NCBI GenBank assembly: GCA_015179125.1
Contig: WHVA01000186.1
Coordinates: forward strand, 1-64,000
Reading direction: 5' to 3'
From: Gautieria morchelliformis
Taxonomy: Eukaryota > Basidiomycota > Agaricomycetes > Gomphales > Gomphaceae
DNA length: 64,000 bases
Position 1 is the stretch's first letter. Each line of letters opens with the position of its first letter. Below, piece after piece: positions 9,706 to 21,756 of this stretch. The position numbers were made by a program, and so were the translations under genes. The notes under the pieces are model-generated. The model was not told the origin of the DNA. It saw only the letters and a program-made list of their open reading frames with translations, and ran no database searches.

Positions 9706-11587
9706 TAACGTATCAATGTGCTCTCTCTATGTAGAGGAGCTTCGCTCCCATGGCCACCACGGGTTCCTAGTAGTTCCTTCAGTGACTTCGATCTGCGCCC
9801 CAGCTTCCATTGCAAGTGTATCCTCGCATGTTCATGCGCCCGGCAGTTGAGCAGGAAGTGAGCGATTGACTCCTCTGCGGCGGTACAGGCTGGGCATATC
9901 GGTGATGGGGCTCTTTTGATGCGGTGGAGATGCTTGTTGAGTGGGACGTGCCCTGTGCGCATCTGTGTCAGCAGGCTGATCTGTGCCCTGGTGAGCCCCG
10001 CTGTGGCATCGTAGTAGCTCCTGGACAGCAGCCTGTCATCTATCTGTGCTATCCGTGTGTATCGCGGCGATGTTGTCCACTTTGCCCTCCATAGGCCCTG
10101 CATGTTCATCTTGAACCCTTGGCGCGCAGCCGCCACACTGCGTGGAAGGGACTCAGTCGTAAGCAGCGAGGGTAGGTCACTCGCCTGGCTGCTATTTCCT
10201 TCTGCCGCTTTCTTCGCCTCCTTGTTAGCCTCCTCGTTGCCATCCACGTCGTCATGGCCTGATATCCAGGTGAGCTTCAGCTTGGTTTTCTGTCGTCTGG
10301 TTGGGGTGGCGACTCTGTTTGCGAGTTCGTGTGCCTGGCTGAGGAGTGTTTGGGCAGGTTGGGCTCTGACGTAGTTGATGGACTGGAGGACCGCTTGGTT
10401 GTCCAGTAGGACAGTCGCTGCGTTGAGGTTTTTTCTCGTGCGAGTAGTTCGAGCGCGAGTGTTAACCCCACGGCCTCTGCTTCATAAGTGGTGTGGCTAG
10501 CTAGCGGGCCCAGGTAGAACCTTACAGCTTTGGTGTGTCTGCCCCGTTTGTACATGACCACGGCTGCTCCCACATTGCCATCTATTCCCGAGCCGTCGGT
10601 GCAAATTTTCACTTCCGATTTATCACCCAGGTTGGCGCTCTTTGACTCTTCCCTTGAGTCTGCTATCTCGATTGTGAAGAGAGGGGGCCGGTTTGGGGCC
10701 TGCAGCGCCGGGGTAATTGTCTCGTACTCGCTTGGCCTCAGACAGAAGGTGTGAAGTAGGTGGTGGAGTGGCAATGGGTGGTGCCGGACGAGCCTGTTTG
10801 CGCACATTTGCACCAGATTGTGGAGAGGGTGGGATTTTGGTAGGGTGACTAGGCGGATGGTGGCTTGGTAGCATACGTGTAGCATCAGCAGTTCTATAGG
10901 CAGTATGTTAGCGTGCGCCTCCAGGACATCAGTCGCTGTTGTCTTCATGGCGCCTGTGATGGTGATGGTCACCATTCTCTGCACCGATGCCAGCTTCTTT
11001 GCCACTTCCACTGAGCCTGCAGCTTTTTTCTTTCCCCGGTGTCTCTGGATTGGGGTGAACCACATGTCGGCCGCATACGTGAATTTGGGTACTGCCACTG
11101 CCATGTAGAGCTGCCGCATGTATCTCGCTTGTACACCTTTCGAGGGTTTAGCTAGTCTGCAGAAGAGCAAGGTCCACTTAGCCGCTTTTGCCACTTCTTT
11201 CTCCGCCTGGACTTTCCATTGTAGCTCCTCATCGAGAAAGACCCCTAGGAACTTGTGCGCGTGTAGTGGCTGTATGGCCACCCCTTCATAGATGAAGTCC
11301 GGGCTGAAGTCTGGGGCGGTTCTCCCTGGTTGTTCAGGGTTGGGCACTTGGCGGCGGGTAAAGCAGACTACCGCGAACTTGCTTTTTTTGAATCTGGAGT
11401 GGTGGGTTTCTGTCCATTCCTTTGCGCTCCCAGGTTTCAGTAGCATTTCCCTCAGACTGTCGTAGGCTTCCTTGTAGCTGTTGCCTTCGACGTATAGGTT
11501 GGTGTTGTCTACGAAGGCGACCGCCGCCTGTCCCTTTGCTGAGGCCACATCGACTAGATCCACGTTATAGAAGAGGTACAGGATCAT
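9706..11587 (-). mobile_element. LINE (RNase H-bearing, Tad1/I-like), RT to C-terminus, truncated
   Basis: Minus-strand ORF2 remnant. From the right: ILYLFYNVDLVDVA and FVDNTNLYVEG (palm region, with N in place of the second D of the usual FVDD), the thumb, an RNase H domain (ICTDGSGIDGNVGAA, then YEAEAVGLTLALELL), and the C-terminal zinc-knuckle-like PSPICPAC followed by ESIAHFLLNCRAHEHAR. The RNase H is broken by a frame change near 10250-10280. The 5' part is missing: at 11587 the sequence switches to the LTR of the neighbouring chromovirus. The 3' tail is lost at the junction near 9705. Confidence 0.8.
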
Positions 11588-12059
11588 TGTAAGGGCAACC
11601 CTGGCTGGTTGTGGAGATCACACTACCACACAACTGACAAGGGGAAATCCAAAGTATGTATAAATGAACAGAGTATACAAGAGAGGGGATTCTCACCTGA
11701 CAAGGGGAAATCCAAAGAGAAAAGTCTAAGGACCCCCAATGTCAGCGAGCCCGTATTATACTACGCTGCGCAGCCAGGGACAACACTTGGCACCCGCCAT
11801 CAACCCTGCATCTCCCTGACCACCCTGACCCTTGATCGACCCTTGATGCCACCTATTACGCGAGTCGCTTGATTTCCGACACTGTTCCGAGGGTGGAAGT
11901 CGGAAATTGGAGTGGAACTGGCCAGGCGAACAGAACTGGTGGAAGTTCTCCCGGAAGCGGAGGCGGAGATGGAATTGGAACCGGAAGCGGAGTCGGAAAT
12001 GGAGTCGGAACTGGGTGTGGTGTTGGAACTGGAAATGGAAAACAGGGTGTCCCCTGACA
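11588..12059 (-). repeat. 3' LTR of the chromovirus, family B
   Basis: 472-bp segment with ends TGTAAGGGCAACC and TCCCCTGACA, next to the chromodomain end of pol. It shares the terminal motifs and the GGGGAAATCCAAAG-type internal repeats with the solo LTR at 45770-46202. A purine-rich imperfect repeat of GGAA-type units fills about 11885-12045. Confidence 0.75.
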
Positions 12060-14885
12060 TCACCCCCCTCTAGCGTGCTGCGTCCTTGAAGCACGGGACA
12101 CGAGGGATTGAAATGCCAGCGAGTGGATTCAGCGAGGGGCACCGGGGTGTGTCCTATAGAACTCACGGAGTTTGTCTGGAGCGGAAACATCTTGCTCCGG
12201 GACCCACGAATTCTCCTCGTACCCATACCCTTCCCATTTCACGAGGAATTGGAGTCGTCATCGCACAAACCGGCTGTCCAGAATCCATTCCACCACATAG
12301 TGCTCTTCCCCATCTACAATTTCCGGCGGAGGTGGCGGACGAGCCTTCTGACCTGGAATTGGGTCCTCAAGCATAGGGAGTAACTTCACCACGTTGAAGA
12401 CGGGGTGGAGGCGGGACATGGACATCAGAAGTCGGAGGCGGTATGCATTCCGTCCAACCCTCCGCGTCACTGTGAAAGGCCCAAGGTAGCGGTGGGCAAG
12501 CTTCTGCGAAGGGCGTGTGGTGCGGATGTCACTTGCATCTAGATACACCTTGTCTCCAACTTGGTACTCTGGGGCAGGAACCCGGCGTTGGTTGTAGTAC
12601 CTTGCCATGTCATCCTTGGCCTTCGCAAGGGCCGACTTGGCTTCCGAAAGGGTGGAGTCCATGCGGTCCCGGAACTCATTGACCGTCTCGAGTCGGGAGT
12701 CAGCCTGGTGTGGTTCGAAGCCCATCCGCGGGTGTCGTCCGGAGTCAAGCATGAAGGGAGTCTGTTGTGTGGCGGAATGTACATGGTTGTTGTATTGGAA
12801 TTCCGCCAGTGGAAGTAACTCATCCCAGTCATCCTGCCTCTCATTGACAAAGAGGCGGAGATATTGCTCCAACTCCTGATTGACCCGTTCCGTCTGTCCG
12901 TCACCCTGTGGATGGTATGCTGTGGTGGTAGCCAGCTTTATGCCGAGCAGGCGGTAGAGCTCCCGAGTCAGTTCCGCGACAAATTGCGGACCTCGGTCAG
13001 AAACAACTTGCTTCGAGAGCCCATGCAACTTCCAGACATGTGCAAGGAACAGGCAGGCCGCCCCGAGGGCTGTGATCGTCGTGTGTGTCGGAATGAAGTG
13101 GGACACCTTGCTTACCGAATCCACGACGTTCATGATCGCGTCGTAGCCATGAGACTCAGGGAGTTCAACGATGAAGTCGACACTGATGGTGTCCCAGAGG
13201 GATTCGGGAATCGGGAGCGGAATAAGTTCTCCGACGGGCGGATGTCGTTGTGCTTTGGTTCGGAGACAAAGGTCACACGTCTTCACGTACTGTCCAATGT
13301 AGCGGGACATCTGAGGCCACCAGTAATTCCGAGCCACTAACTCCAGCATCTTCCACCTGCCAGCATGCCTAGCGACCCGTGTGTCATGGTGCTGGGACAC
13401 GATGTGGCGGCGGAGGTCCGCCCCACCTGGAACGTAGACCTTGCCTCTGAAGTGGAGCAGTCCATCACGTTCCGACCATTCCGCTGCCCGTACAGACCGT
13501 GAGTGCCCTTTCCGAAGTTCCTCCACTGCCTTCACCACCGACTCCTCCTTTTCTCCATTCCGGTACTGCCTCCGGATATCCCGGAGAATTTCCGCTTCCA
13601 CCCCAACTGCAGTCACCCCTTCTAGGGCGCGGATTGCAGAGAGATTTGGGTGGAGCAGTGTCATATCCGCGTTGTCTCCACTTCCGCTTCCATGATCCGC
13701 ACGGGGGGATAGGGCATCGGGCTTGCCCATGGTGCGGCCGGGGCAGTGGTGGAGCATGAAGTCGAACCGGGACAGGTGTAGGGACCACCGTGCTTGTCGT
13801 CGGTTCAACTTCTTAGACGTGCGGAAATACTCGAGGTTCTTGTGGTCTGTCCAGATCTCAAATGGGCATAGAGCACCCTCGAGGAAGTGTCGCCACTCCT
13901 CCAGCGCTCGGATGATTGCCAGCATCTCCTTGTCATGGATCTCATAGTTCCGCTCGACTGGACTAAGGCTTTTAGAGAAGAAGGCAATCGGATGCCACCC
14001 CCCACCATCTTCCGATGACTGTTGTGACAAGACCGCTCCGGTAGCTGTGTCGGAAGAATCCACCTCAACTCGGTAAGGGCGAGCGTCGTCGGGAAAGATC
14101 TGGACTGGGGCAGAAGTGATCAGCTCTTTGAGTTTGTCAAAGGAGGCCTGTTCCGGCTCTCCCCACCACCATCCAACCTCCTTCTTGGTGAGGTCGAAGA
14201 GGGCACGGGCGTGGCAGGAGAAGTCCTTGATGAACCGCCGGTAGAAATTGACAAACCCAATGAAGGACTGGACCTCCTTCTTGTTCCGCGGCACGGGCCA
14301 ATCCGACACAGCGGAAACTTTGACTGGGTCCATTTCCACCTTTCCTTCCGACACAATCACCCCAAGATACTCTATCCGCATCCGCTCAAATTCGCACTTT
14401 TCCGGCTTGAGACACAGGTTGTACTCCCGGAGCCATTCTAGCACTCTCCACACGACTTCCCGATGTTCGGACATTGTTTTTGTGAAGATGAGGATGTCGT
14501 CGAGGTAGACGCAGACAACCCCTTCTGCTATAATGTCATGGAAAATGTCATTCATCATCGTCTGGAACGTGGCAGGACTGTTGGTGAGGCCGAAGAACAT
14601 AACCTGTGGCTCAAAGAGTCCTCGGTTGGTGCAGAATGCGGCCTTCCACTCGTCGCCCTCCCGGATCCGGACATTATTGAAGTCCCAGCGGACATCCAGC
14701 TTAGTGAAGTACCTCGCCCCGCGGAGTTGTGTGATCAGTTCAGAAATGAGTGGAATGGGGTACCGGTTCTTGATCGTGATCGCATTCAAGGCCCGGTAAT
14801 CCTGCACAAGTCTGAGCGAGCCGTCCTTCTTCTTGATGAAGAACACCGGAGATGCCATGGGTGACTTGGAGGGGCGGATCCTCCC
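11588..14885 (-). mobile_element. Ty3/gypsy chromovirus, 5'-truncated
   Basis: Minus-strand element. Reading from 14885 down: reverse transcriptase (KKKDGSLRLVQDYRALN, YLDDILIF near 14500), RNase H (HPIAFFSKSLSPVERNYEIH, near 13960), integrase zinc finger and DDE core (DFIVELPESHGYD; YHPQGDGQTERVN, near 12900), and a chromodomain at about 12110-12300 (VEWILDSRF, KWEGYGYEENSWV). The 3' LTR is at 11588-12059. Gag, protease and the 5' LTR are absent because the element stops at a LINE near 14885. It is a fossil; what remains is largely open with about one break. The chromodomain places it among chromoviruses, which in known members steer integration to marked chromatin. Confidence 0.9.
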
Positions 14886-14889
14886 TGTC

Positions 14890-16494
14890 CACGCACTCCT
14901 ACTCGCCTACATCACCTGTTGCACCATCACCGTCTTCCTCTCAGACCCTCGCACATCAACAAACTGGCGCGAATACAGCACCAAGCGGCGCTGGATATAA
15001 CAGGAGCCCTCAGATCCACAGCTACCAACACGCTAGACGCGCACGCGAACTTACTCCCATTCCCGCTGTTAGTAGCCAAGCAAGTACACAGAGCTGCGGT
15101 GAGACTAGCATGCCTACCTCAGGACCACCCACTCGCAAAGAAAGTCAGCAGGGCGGCGAAGAGATATGTGAAACGTCACCGGTCGCCGCTACACGAAATT
15201 ATGCACGCCTTCAACCTCATCCCGGACAAAATGGAGAAAATCCAAACCGTTGTACACGGGCCCAAGTGGGCCCCAGCATTCAGCGTAAGGATACCACAGA
15301 CAAAGGAGAGCGCGATCGCAGAGCACGACACAGAGAGGGTGGAAGTAAAGGTATACTCCGATGGATCGAGCATAGAGGGCGGCGTAGTGGCAGCGGCGGT
15401 CCTATACAAGAACGGAGTAGAGATAAGAACCGCAAGGCTATACATGGGGCCAGACACCGAGCACACGGTCTTTGAGGCGGAGCTGGCCGGGGTGGCCATA
15501 GGAGCGAAGATGATGTTGCAGGAAAGGAGCAAGAGGTATGCGATTGTTATAGACAATCAAGCTGCGATCCAGACGACCAGGAGGGAGAGAGCGATCCAGA
15601 CGACCAGGAGGGAGAGAGCGATCCCCGGGAAGTACTTAGTCAACGCGCTAGACATGCAGGTCCAAAGGGTCGTCCAATGGCAGAAAGGAGCGGAGGTGGT
15701 CATGGAAGGGAACGAGAGGGCGGATGAGGAAGCGAAGAAGGCGGCGAAGGGAGCAAACAGCAGGGAGCGAGACATACCGATTGAGTGCTCCCGATAAGCA
15801 GAACAGCCGAGATTCAAAGACACAACGCCGAGTTGAAGCTAGAAGCACGAAGGATGTTTGCTAAGTCGCCCAGAGCTCACTTCGCACATGAGATTGACCC
15901 TACGATGCCGTCCGCAGCGTTCACAAAGATCACTAAAAACATGCCGCGCAAACACGCGAGTCTACTCGTACAACTCAGAACGGGACACGTCGCACTGAAT
16001 GGACACCTTCACAAAATAGGCAAGAAGGACTCGCCCACCTGTCCAGCGTGCAGGAACGCGAACGAGACTGTCCACCACTACTTATTCCGATGCCCCGCAT
16101 ACCACGAACAGAGGAAAGTGCTGAGGAAAAAGCTTGGGAGAGGGGCAGACTCGATCAGAACACTGTTGGGAGGGCACAAAACCATGGGGCATTTGTTCAG
16201 ATATATACACGACACTGGACGGTTCAAGGAACAGTATGGGAACACACTGCTCCCAGCGGACGAGAAGAGAGGTTGAGGGGAATGAGCAAGGGAGAGGAAG
16301 GGACACGAAGAGCGCAAGAAAACACACACCTCACCCACACAGGCACGGACACGCTCAGGGCCCTGCCCAATGAGCACAAGCGGAGATAGAGGTCTAAAGG
16401 CGAGAAGGGAAACGTGTGAAGGAATTTGTATAAATCGTCTTACATAGGGTGATGCCCCAAAAGACGTTAAATTGGATTAAAAAAAAAAAAAAAA
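14890..16494 (+). mobile_element. LINE (RNase H-bearing), 5'-truncated, with poly(A)
   Basis: Plus-strand 3' half of ORF2. It shows the thumb region (INKLARIQHQAALDITGA), RNase H (VKVYSDGSSIEGGVVAAAV; FEAELAGVAIGAKMML), and a C-terminal zinc-knuckle-like PTCPACRNANETVHHY followed by LFRCPAYHEQR, then the shared 3' tail (GTCTTACATAGGGTGATGCC) and a run of 16 A at 16479-16494. The RNase H holds a short duplication, the QTTRRERAI segment occurring twice near 15570-15620. A frame change near 15795 separates RNase H from the C-terminus. Its left end abuts the chromovirus; its right end abuts a host-gene fragment. Confidence 0.85.
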
Positions 16495-16496
16495 CA

Positions 16497-17045
16497 GCAT
16501 CGGAAGATCGATAAGTTCTGGCCAGCCGATAAGTGATATCACGCCATACACCAAATGGCCTCGGCAAATGTAGTTCGAACACCACCAGACTACTGAGGAT
16601 GTCGTCCTCAGGCAAAGGCCGTCCAAAGATAGTAATCCTCATACTATCAAGGCTGCTTTGTGCAGTGCATTTCTGACACGACCAGGAGTAGTCGCTCCAC
16701 TGAGTGTGGCCATATCGATCAACCCACTTATGACTCATATGTGAACGCAAGTCATTTTCCCTCTTCAATCTATGTATGGTATTCTTCATTTCGGCGGACG
16801 CACTCTCGCTGCTTCTCGGCTTTTAATGCAGCTGCTTGCTGCTCAATATCTCTCCGCAGTTTATGCAAACCGAGGTCAGTCTGGAAATAACGGGCACCAA
16901 ACGAATCCCGGTGATGAATGAACTCGAAAAGAGAATGCCTAAGTGAATCAAAGATGAGATGGTACATTTCAACAAACCCCGAACCCTTGATGACCTCTGA
17001 GACCTCATTCAGAAAATCAACCAAAGGTATTGGGAACACTAGAGT
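16497..17045 (-). pseudogene. Fragment of a DUF3638/DUF3645-type host gene
   Basis: Minus-strand coding sequence unlike the surrounding transposons. First comes PLVDFLNEVSEVIKGSGF, LFEFIHHRDSFGARYFQTD and a basic helix (IEQQAAALKAEKQRE). After a frame change near 16780 it continues with WSCQKCTAQSS, then ITIFGRPLPEDD, VVFELHLPRPFGVWRDITYR. The C-x2-C pair followed by a PLP motif and VVFEL...WR resembles, from memory, the C-terminal part of the very large fungal DUF3638/DUF3645 proteins (putative ubiquitin hydrolase relatives). It is cut by the LINE poly(A) on one side and by gag on the other. The family assignment is tentative. Confidence 0.4.
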
Positions 17046-17440
17046 GAAGTCTCTTGTGAGACCCATTCCGCTCCCAAACCTGAGGCCAAGAACAATAAGT
17101 CCTCCAACCAAAACCGAGACTCCCAGAACAATGACCAACATCAGGGTCAAAGTTCCATCAACTCCAATGTCAATGCTGGCCGTAATAACCAAGGCAAAGG
17201 CAAGGAAAAGCTGAAAGGGAACAGCATGTCTGAGGGGAAGAAAAAAACCAAACCAGATAAGCTCGGTAAGGATGACAAACTCACACCGGTGGAATGCCAA
17301 CGTCGCATGGATAACCAACCCTGCCTAATATGCATGCAGAGTGGCCACCGTGCAAGAGAATGCCTGAAGGGCACATTGGCCCAGGTTGCCATGGCTTCTG
17401 ATGTGAAGATGTCTGAGGATAAATCCCAAATCAACTAACT
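17046..17440 (+). mobile_element. Ty3/gypsy gag C-terminal fragment (zinc knuckle)
   Basis: Plus-strand translation is Asn/Gln/Lys-rich (NNKSSNQNRDSQNNDQHQGQ) and ends with a CCHC zinc knuckle, CLICMQSGHRAREC (C-x2-C-x4-H-x4-C), near 17325-17370. This is the nucleocapsid end of a Ty3-type gag. No pol follows. It is a small broken fossil whose left junction, near 17045, is with the host-gene fragment on the opposite strand. Confidence 0.65.
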
Positions 17441-17505
17441 GTCTTGGGGTATATCTACATGAGCTACAAATCATAGCCTTTATTTGAGTTTTAAGATGGT
17501 TTTCC

Positions 17506-18741
17506 TCAGTGGAACACAAGTAGTCCCATTTCATCCAGTTGGTCCATTCGCATCCTAATTACTTGGCTGCCCTCCACAGGATCCACAGTTCCACACCATC
17601 GAAAAATAACTCTCTTCAATCCACTGAAAACAGGCTTGGTGATAATATCCTGTACCAGCTTTAGATCCACTGTCTCAATTAGGTGGAGTTGGCTCCAGAT
17701 CAAAACGAATGATATTTCCTCAATATAGCAGGATGTGACCTGGGAGAGCAAGACAGGAAGCTATGCATAAGTTTGTGCATATTGTAGACTTAGTAAAAGG
17801 CTGCCGAAAGTTAGAGTGCGTAACCCTGTGTTAGATGATAAGAGGTCCATCTTTGTTTTCTCTAAAATGGTGTCAACAGGAGATGAAAGCCTCCACAAAG
17901 GGAAATTCATACCAGGAGACTCTGAAATGCATTGATAAATGGAGAAGGTGAGGTGTTCGAGGGAAAATCCAATGAGTTGGAGAAGCCTCGCCATCTGGGG
18001 AGCCTGATGGATGGGATAGGATGATTGAGTGAGCGTATGAACAGGCAGAACGTGATAGTAAGATGACAGCCAATCAATCATGCTGAGAGATATGGGATGC
18101 AATTTTATGCACCATAACTGTGAGTGCAAGTCAGGATACTCCTGAAACACATTCTCCCAGTGACTTTCCATGGTCACCGACTTCCAGAAGATGAACTCAT
18201 GATCCAGGCATTCTAGGAAGGGATGCACAACTATGAGTGCTGCAAAGTCTCTGAATCCGTTGAAGGTGATGGATGAAATGTGTAATTCTTGGAGAGTAGA
18301 GAAGTTGTGAATTAATTCAGACAGGACCTTTGGGTCCTGCTTAGCTAAGGTCACCCGTTTGACTCGAAGGGTCTTCAGTCTTGTCAATTTGGGAGCAATT
18401 GCTGGAATGACCGCATCCAGATAGTAGTCCAACCTTTTGTGCGCCGGATCCAGGTGTCCATTAATAGTGAGCGACCTGACCAAGGGGGAAATGTGCGGGC
18501 TAGTTTCCAGATGCACAGCGAGTGCGTCGGCACGCTCAGCGTCGGAGAGCACAATGTCATGGAATATATGAAACCGTGCACTGGGGGCCCATGCGCGACA
18601 AGTGATACAACACGCTCGTAGAGAGGGTGAGTCATCGTGCAAGTGGTCGATGACTTGGTCGATCAATTCTCCTGGAAGTATGTATTTCGTGGATCTAAAG
18701 GAGGTGCTGTATTGTGTGTTTACATTTTTTAGACTGGACAT
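17506..18741 (-). CDS. F-box protein, putative substrate adaptor
   Basis: The main minus-strand frame starts at 18741 and runs 326 residues. An N-terminal F-box lies at about residues 20-60 (ILPGELIDQVIDHLHDDSPS, then CRAWAPSARFHIFHDI). A leucine-rich, repeat-like body follows, as in the large F-box families of Agaricomycetes. F-box proteins pair with Skp1 in SCF ubiquitin ligases; the target here is unknown. Sequence at 17739-17506 continues in similar style (CYIEEISFVLIWSQLHLIET, then GLKRVIFRWCGTVDPVEG) and is probably the last exon. The likeliest splice (GTCTAC...CCCAG, 17789-17740, 50 bp) is out of phase by one base. Either the gene ends at 17761 or a small indel has occurred. Confidence 0.7.
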
Positions 18742-19775
18742 TGTTACAACTTACGATGTTGACATTGGGAAGAGTCGCGATGTTGTGGCGATAGCTAGGA
18801 GGTTGCACCAGATCAGGGGATATTAGGATCCAAATTCAGGGGCGCTACTCCGATTGAGCTGCGGCTCAATGTACTAATGGACAAATGTTGCACCAAATAG
18901 GGATATGCGGTAGCACGTACTCAGTGATAAAACAGCAGCATAAGGACCACTGAACCCTGCTGAAAGTGCCTGGAGGCACTCAGACTACTAGTATAGCACT
19001 ACAGCCCAGAGCGGCTGGTGGCCACTGAGCCCAGTGGAAATCGATTCAAATTAGGGCTGCACGTAGCTGTAAATACTGATAATGAAATCCAAAGTCAGGG
19101 TCAAATCTGTAGGTGTCGGTGACGCACAGACGCGTTCAGTTACAAAAATTCGTTGCTTCCGGTATGTTGCTTGACAGCTTCGCTTGACTTTTCCTGGACG
19201 CACTCTCGTTGTCACTCCATTTCACGTGTCTGCGCGCGCACTCACATCTGCATTCTGCCATTGTCACCCGAGTTCCCATTTCTGCGAGTGCACTGGTATC
19301 TGCGCAGTCAATGCTCGATTTCCGTTTCCGCGATTTTCTACGACTTTTCTGCATACGGTGCGAGTCTCTCGTTTCTACGGACGCAGTCATAACCTAAGGC
19401 CGATATTTTATTCTTCTACGCACAGACACGCCATGTGTGGCCAGCCCTCGTTTTTCTGGCACAATTACGGTCTTGGATACGTTGCGGAGTGGACCATTAG
19501 CTGCTATGTTTCTATGTGTTATACTCTCACACATGATTTGGGTAGACAACCGAACCTGATCAGGGTTCCCTTCTACCACGTGTTCAAAACTGGCCCTCCT
19601 CTAAACCCGCGGCGCGTTCTACTTCTACTCGGTACATCTCCACCCGCTTATGGCCAAGGATGAAGTGGAGATTGATGCTGCTCTGGAAAGAATCAGACAA
19701 ATTTGGAAGTGCATGATGATGCGTGTGAGAGGTCTCTGAGAGCACGTTGCGAGTGGCCAGGGTCCGCGTGAAGCC
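18742..19775. other. Unassigned interval
   Basis: Contains short frames on both strands without domains. A small palindrome, ATTGAGCTGCGGCTCAAT, lies near 18855. No gene or repeat can be supported. Confidence 0.5.
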
Positions 19776-20621
19776 ATGGCAGGTGGTGCGGGGGTGAGAT
19801 ATCAACCGCCAGCGCCTGAACCCGCGGGACCTACACAGCTTGCCTATACACTCTGGCAGACCTACAGGCCCGACCTCACTGCCCTCCTCTATGCCCCGTC
19901 TAAACCACCATCACCACCCTCATCGCCCTTCCCATCTACATCCGCAGTCCCTCCCATCGACCTCTTCTAACCACGGGAGCCAGCCTCCCCATCCATATGC
20001 ACAGCCCCCGTCACAACCCCAGCCGCACGATTCGCGTGCGCGGGGAACCACTCCTGCCATTGACATGCATCCAGATGCGATGCTCCTCGACAGCGTCGCG
20101 CGCTCGAGGCAGAGCTCTCTCCGCTCCCGCGCCCGAATCCATATGGCGAAGCGCATGTGTTCCTGATCGCGCAGCCCGCACTTCCCCATTCCCCACGACA
20201 GTCCGCCATGCCACGCGGGGCCTCATCAACGTATCGCCTGGCGCCAGGTGACGAGCGCGGACTGTATGAACAATTCGCAGGGAAGAGATTGGAAGTGTGG
20301 ATGAAGGCGAGGGTGCTGGGGACGATAGAGGTGGGGCGAGGGCGAGCAGTGGATCGTGGTAGAGCTAGTGGTGGGGTGAAGGATCACCGGGGGCGATGGA
20401 CAAGTAAAGACAGAATGAATGATGCTACCTGGAAGTCTTACATGAGCGCACTGCGACAAAGCTCACTGATGTGCGTTAAGATGACGCATCTCCAGTGGGT
20501 TACCTTGGAGGGGAACACGAGGAAACGAGATGGTATGAGAGATCGAGCTCAATCCCCCGAGTGTGCAAATGGCTGTAATTTTATAGCGGTCTTGGAGCGG
20601 TATCAGCTCCTGTCAACTTGA
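19776..20621 (+). CDS. Possible hypothetical protein, unrecognised
   Basis: I do not recognise this. A GC-rich stretch begins at an ATG (19776) with a Pro-rich N-terminus (QPPAPEPAGPTQLAYTLWQT; PPSPPSSPFPSTSAVPP). A different frame from about 20105 to 20621 gives LPRPNPYGEAHVFLIAQPAL and APGDERGLYEQFAGKRLEVW, which reads like protein. Joining them would need one or two introns, and I could not find an unambiguous in-phase pair. It could be a host gene with introns or chance open frames in GC-rich DNA. Confidence 0.25.
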
Positions 20622-21179
20622 ACGTTGGGGGATATGGCGACACGAGACCATTTTATCTCCTTTTGGTGGCATGTCCTGTACGGCGTGCGAAGAGGCCGTA
20701 TGAAGAGACCATCGTATTTCAACATGGAGCACAACGACCTGGTAACCGCGATATTGTGCACTCGGCGTATCGGCTGTGACAGCGATGTAGTAGATCTTGC
20801 TACCGGTGACCCGGGAAAGCCCAGGAAGTTACTGAGGTGATCTGCGACGTGTTTGTAGTTTTGTTTAGTAAATATTATTAGAATGGTGACAGTGCGAGCT
20901 AGGGAGAATAAACGGTATTGGACGTCTGGCGTGTTTATACAGTCATTCGATAATTCAGGTTGGAAAAATTTGTAGCACCGGTAACAAGCTCACCTGGTTG
21001 GATCCAGAGTCAAACATAACAACCTTATCCAGATATACAACGAATTTGATAAACACTTATCGACCGCATACTGATACTTCTGAGCGAAGAGAGGTAACAG
21101 CTTCCGACGTCGTGGTGAGGAACCCACCAAACAAAGACAAACATGCTCCCTGGCGCCCGACCCTGACGTCGTCGTTGCA
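20622..21179. other. Unassigned interval
   Basis: No domain, RNA or repeat recognised between the hypothetical frame and the hAT-like element. Confidence 0.5.
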
Positions 21180-21186
21180 TGGTACG

Positions 21187-21746
21187 CAGTGTTGGCCCCT
21201 AAGGGTAAGCCTTAAATGGTCCTACCCTTAATTAAGGCCGTAACGTTACAGCTTAACTGGCGGGCAGGAGATGGTAACCCTTAATTAACCCTTAACTCAT
21301 ATATTCTATTTTTCATGATTTTCCAGCCCAGCGGTTGGAGGAGAGGGATGCAGAACTTCAGTCTAGCAACCAGCGCCGCACCACCAAGTGAAAATCTATT
21401 ACACTCGAAAATCTGTTCGGTGGCACCAAGCACAAGCCTGCACGCCCTTCGAGAATCATTGAAGAGGAGGAGGAGGAAGCCCTGGCTCAGGCTATGGCTG
21501 AAGCAGCAGAAGATGAGGTTCCAGATGATGGTTCCACTGAGATTGGATCAGATGAAGAGTACCAATGAATACTCTAAGTACTAGGTGAATATATTTCTGA
21601 GAATTACAACCAATATTAAATATTCAAGTTATATTACATATTCATGTTAATGCCCTTAACTCAACACCCTTAATTAAGCCTTAATCCTTAACCTACCCCT
21701 TAACATGCACCAGTGCCCTTAATTAAGGCCTTAGGAGCCAACACTG
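21187..21746 (+). mobile_element. hAT deletion derivative (560 bp)
   Basis: The ends are CAGTGTTGGCCCCTAAGGG and, inverted at the right, CAGTGTTGGCTCCTAAGGCC. TGGTACG flanks both sides (21180-21186 and 21749-21755), with two extra bases on the right, so the duplication is imperfect. CAGTG-type ends with roughly 8-bp duplications are typical of hAT. Inside is the last exon of a gene: after an acceptor TTTTCCAG near 21326 comes QRLEERDAELQSSNQRRTTK, a TGA stop, ITLENLFGGTKHKPARPSR, a Glu run and GSDEEYQ before the final stop near 21568. The rest of the transposase gene is deleted. CTTAATTAAG palindromes recur just inside both ends. Confidence 0.75.
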
Positions 21747-21756
21747 ATTGGTACGC

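Noticed and set aside
16770-17318. Minus-strand frame of 182 residues as one gene
   Set aside because: Its N-terminal half is hydrophobic antisense of the gag Asn/Gln stretch. Only the part below about 17045 reads as protein, so it was split.
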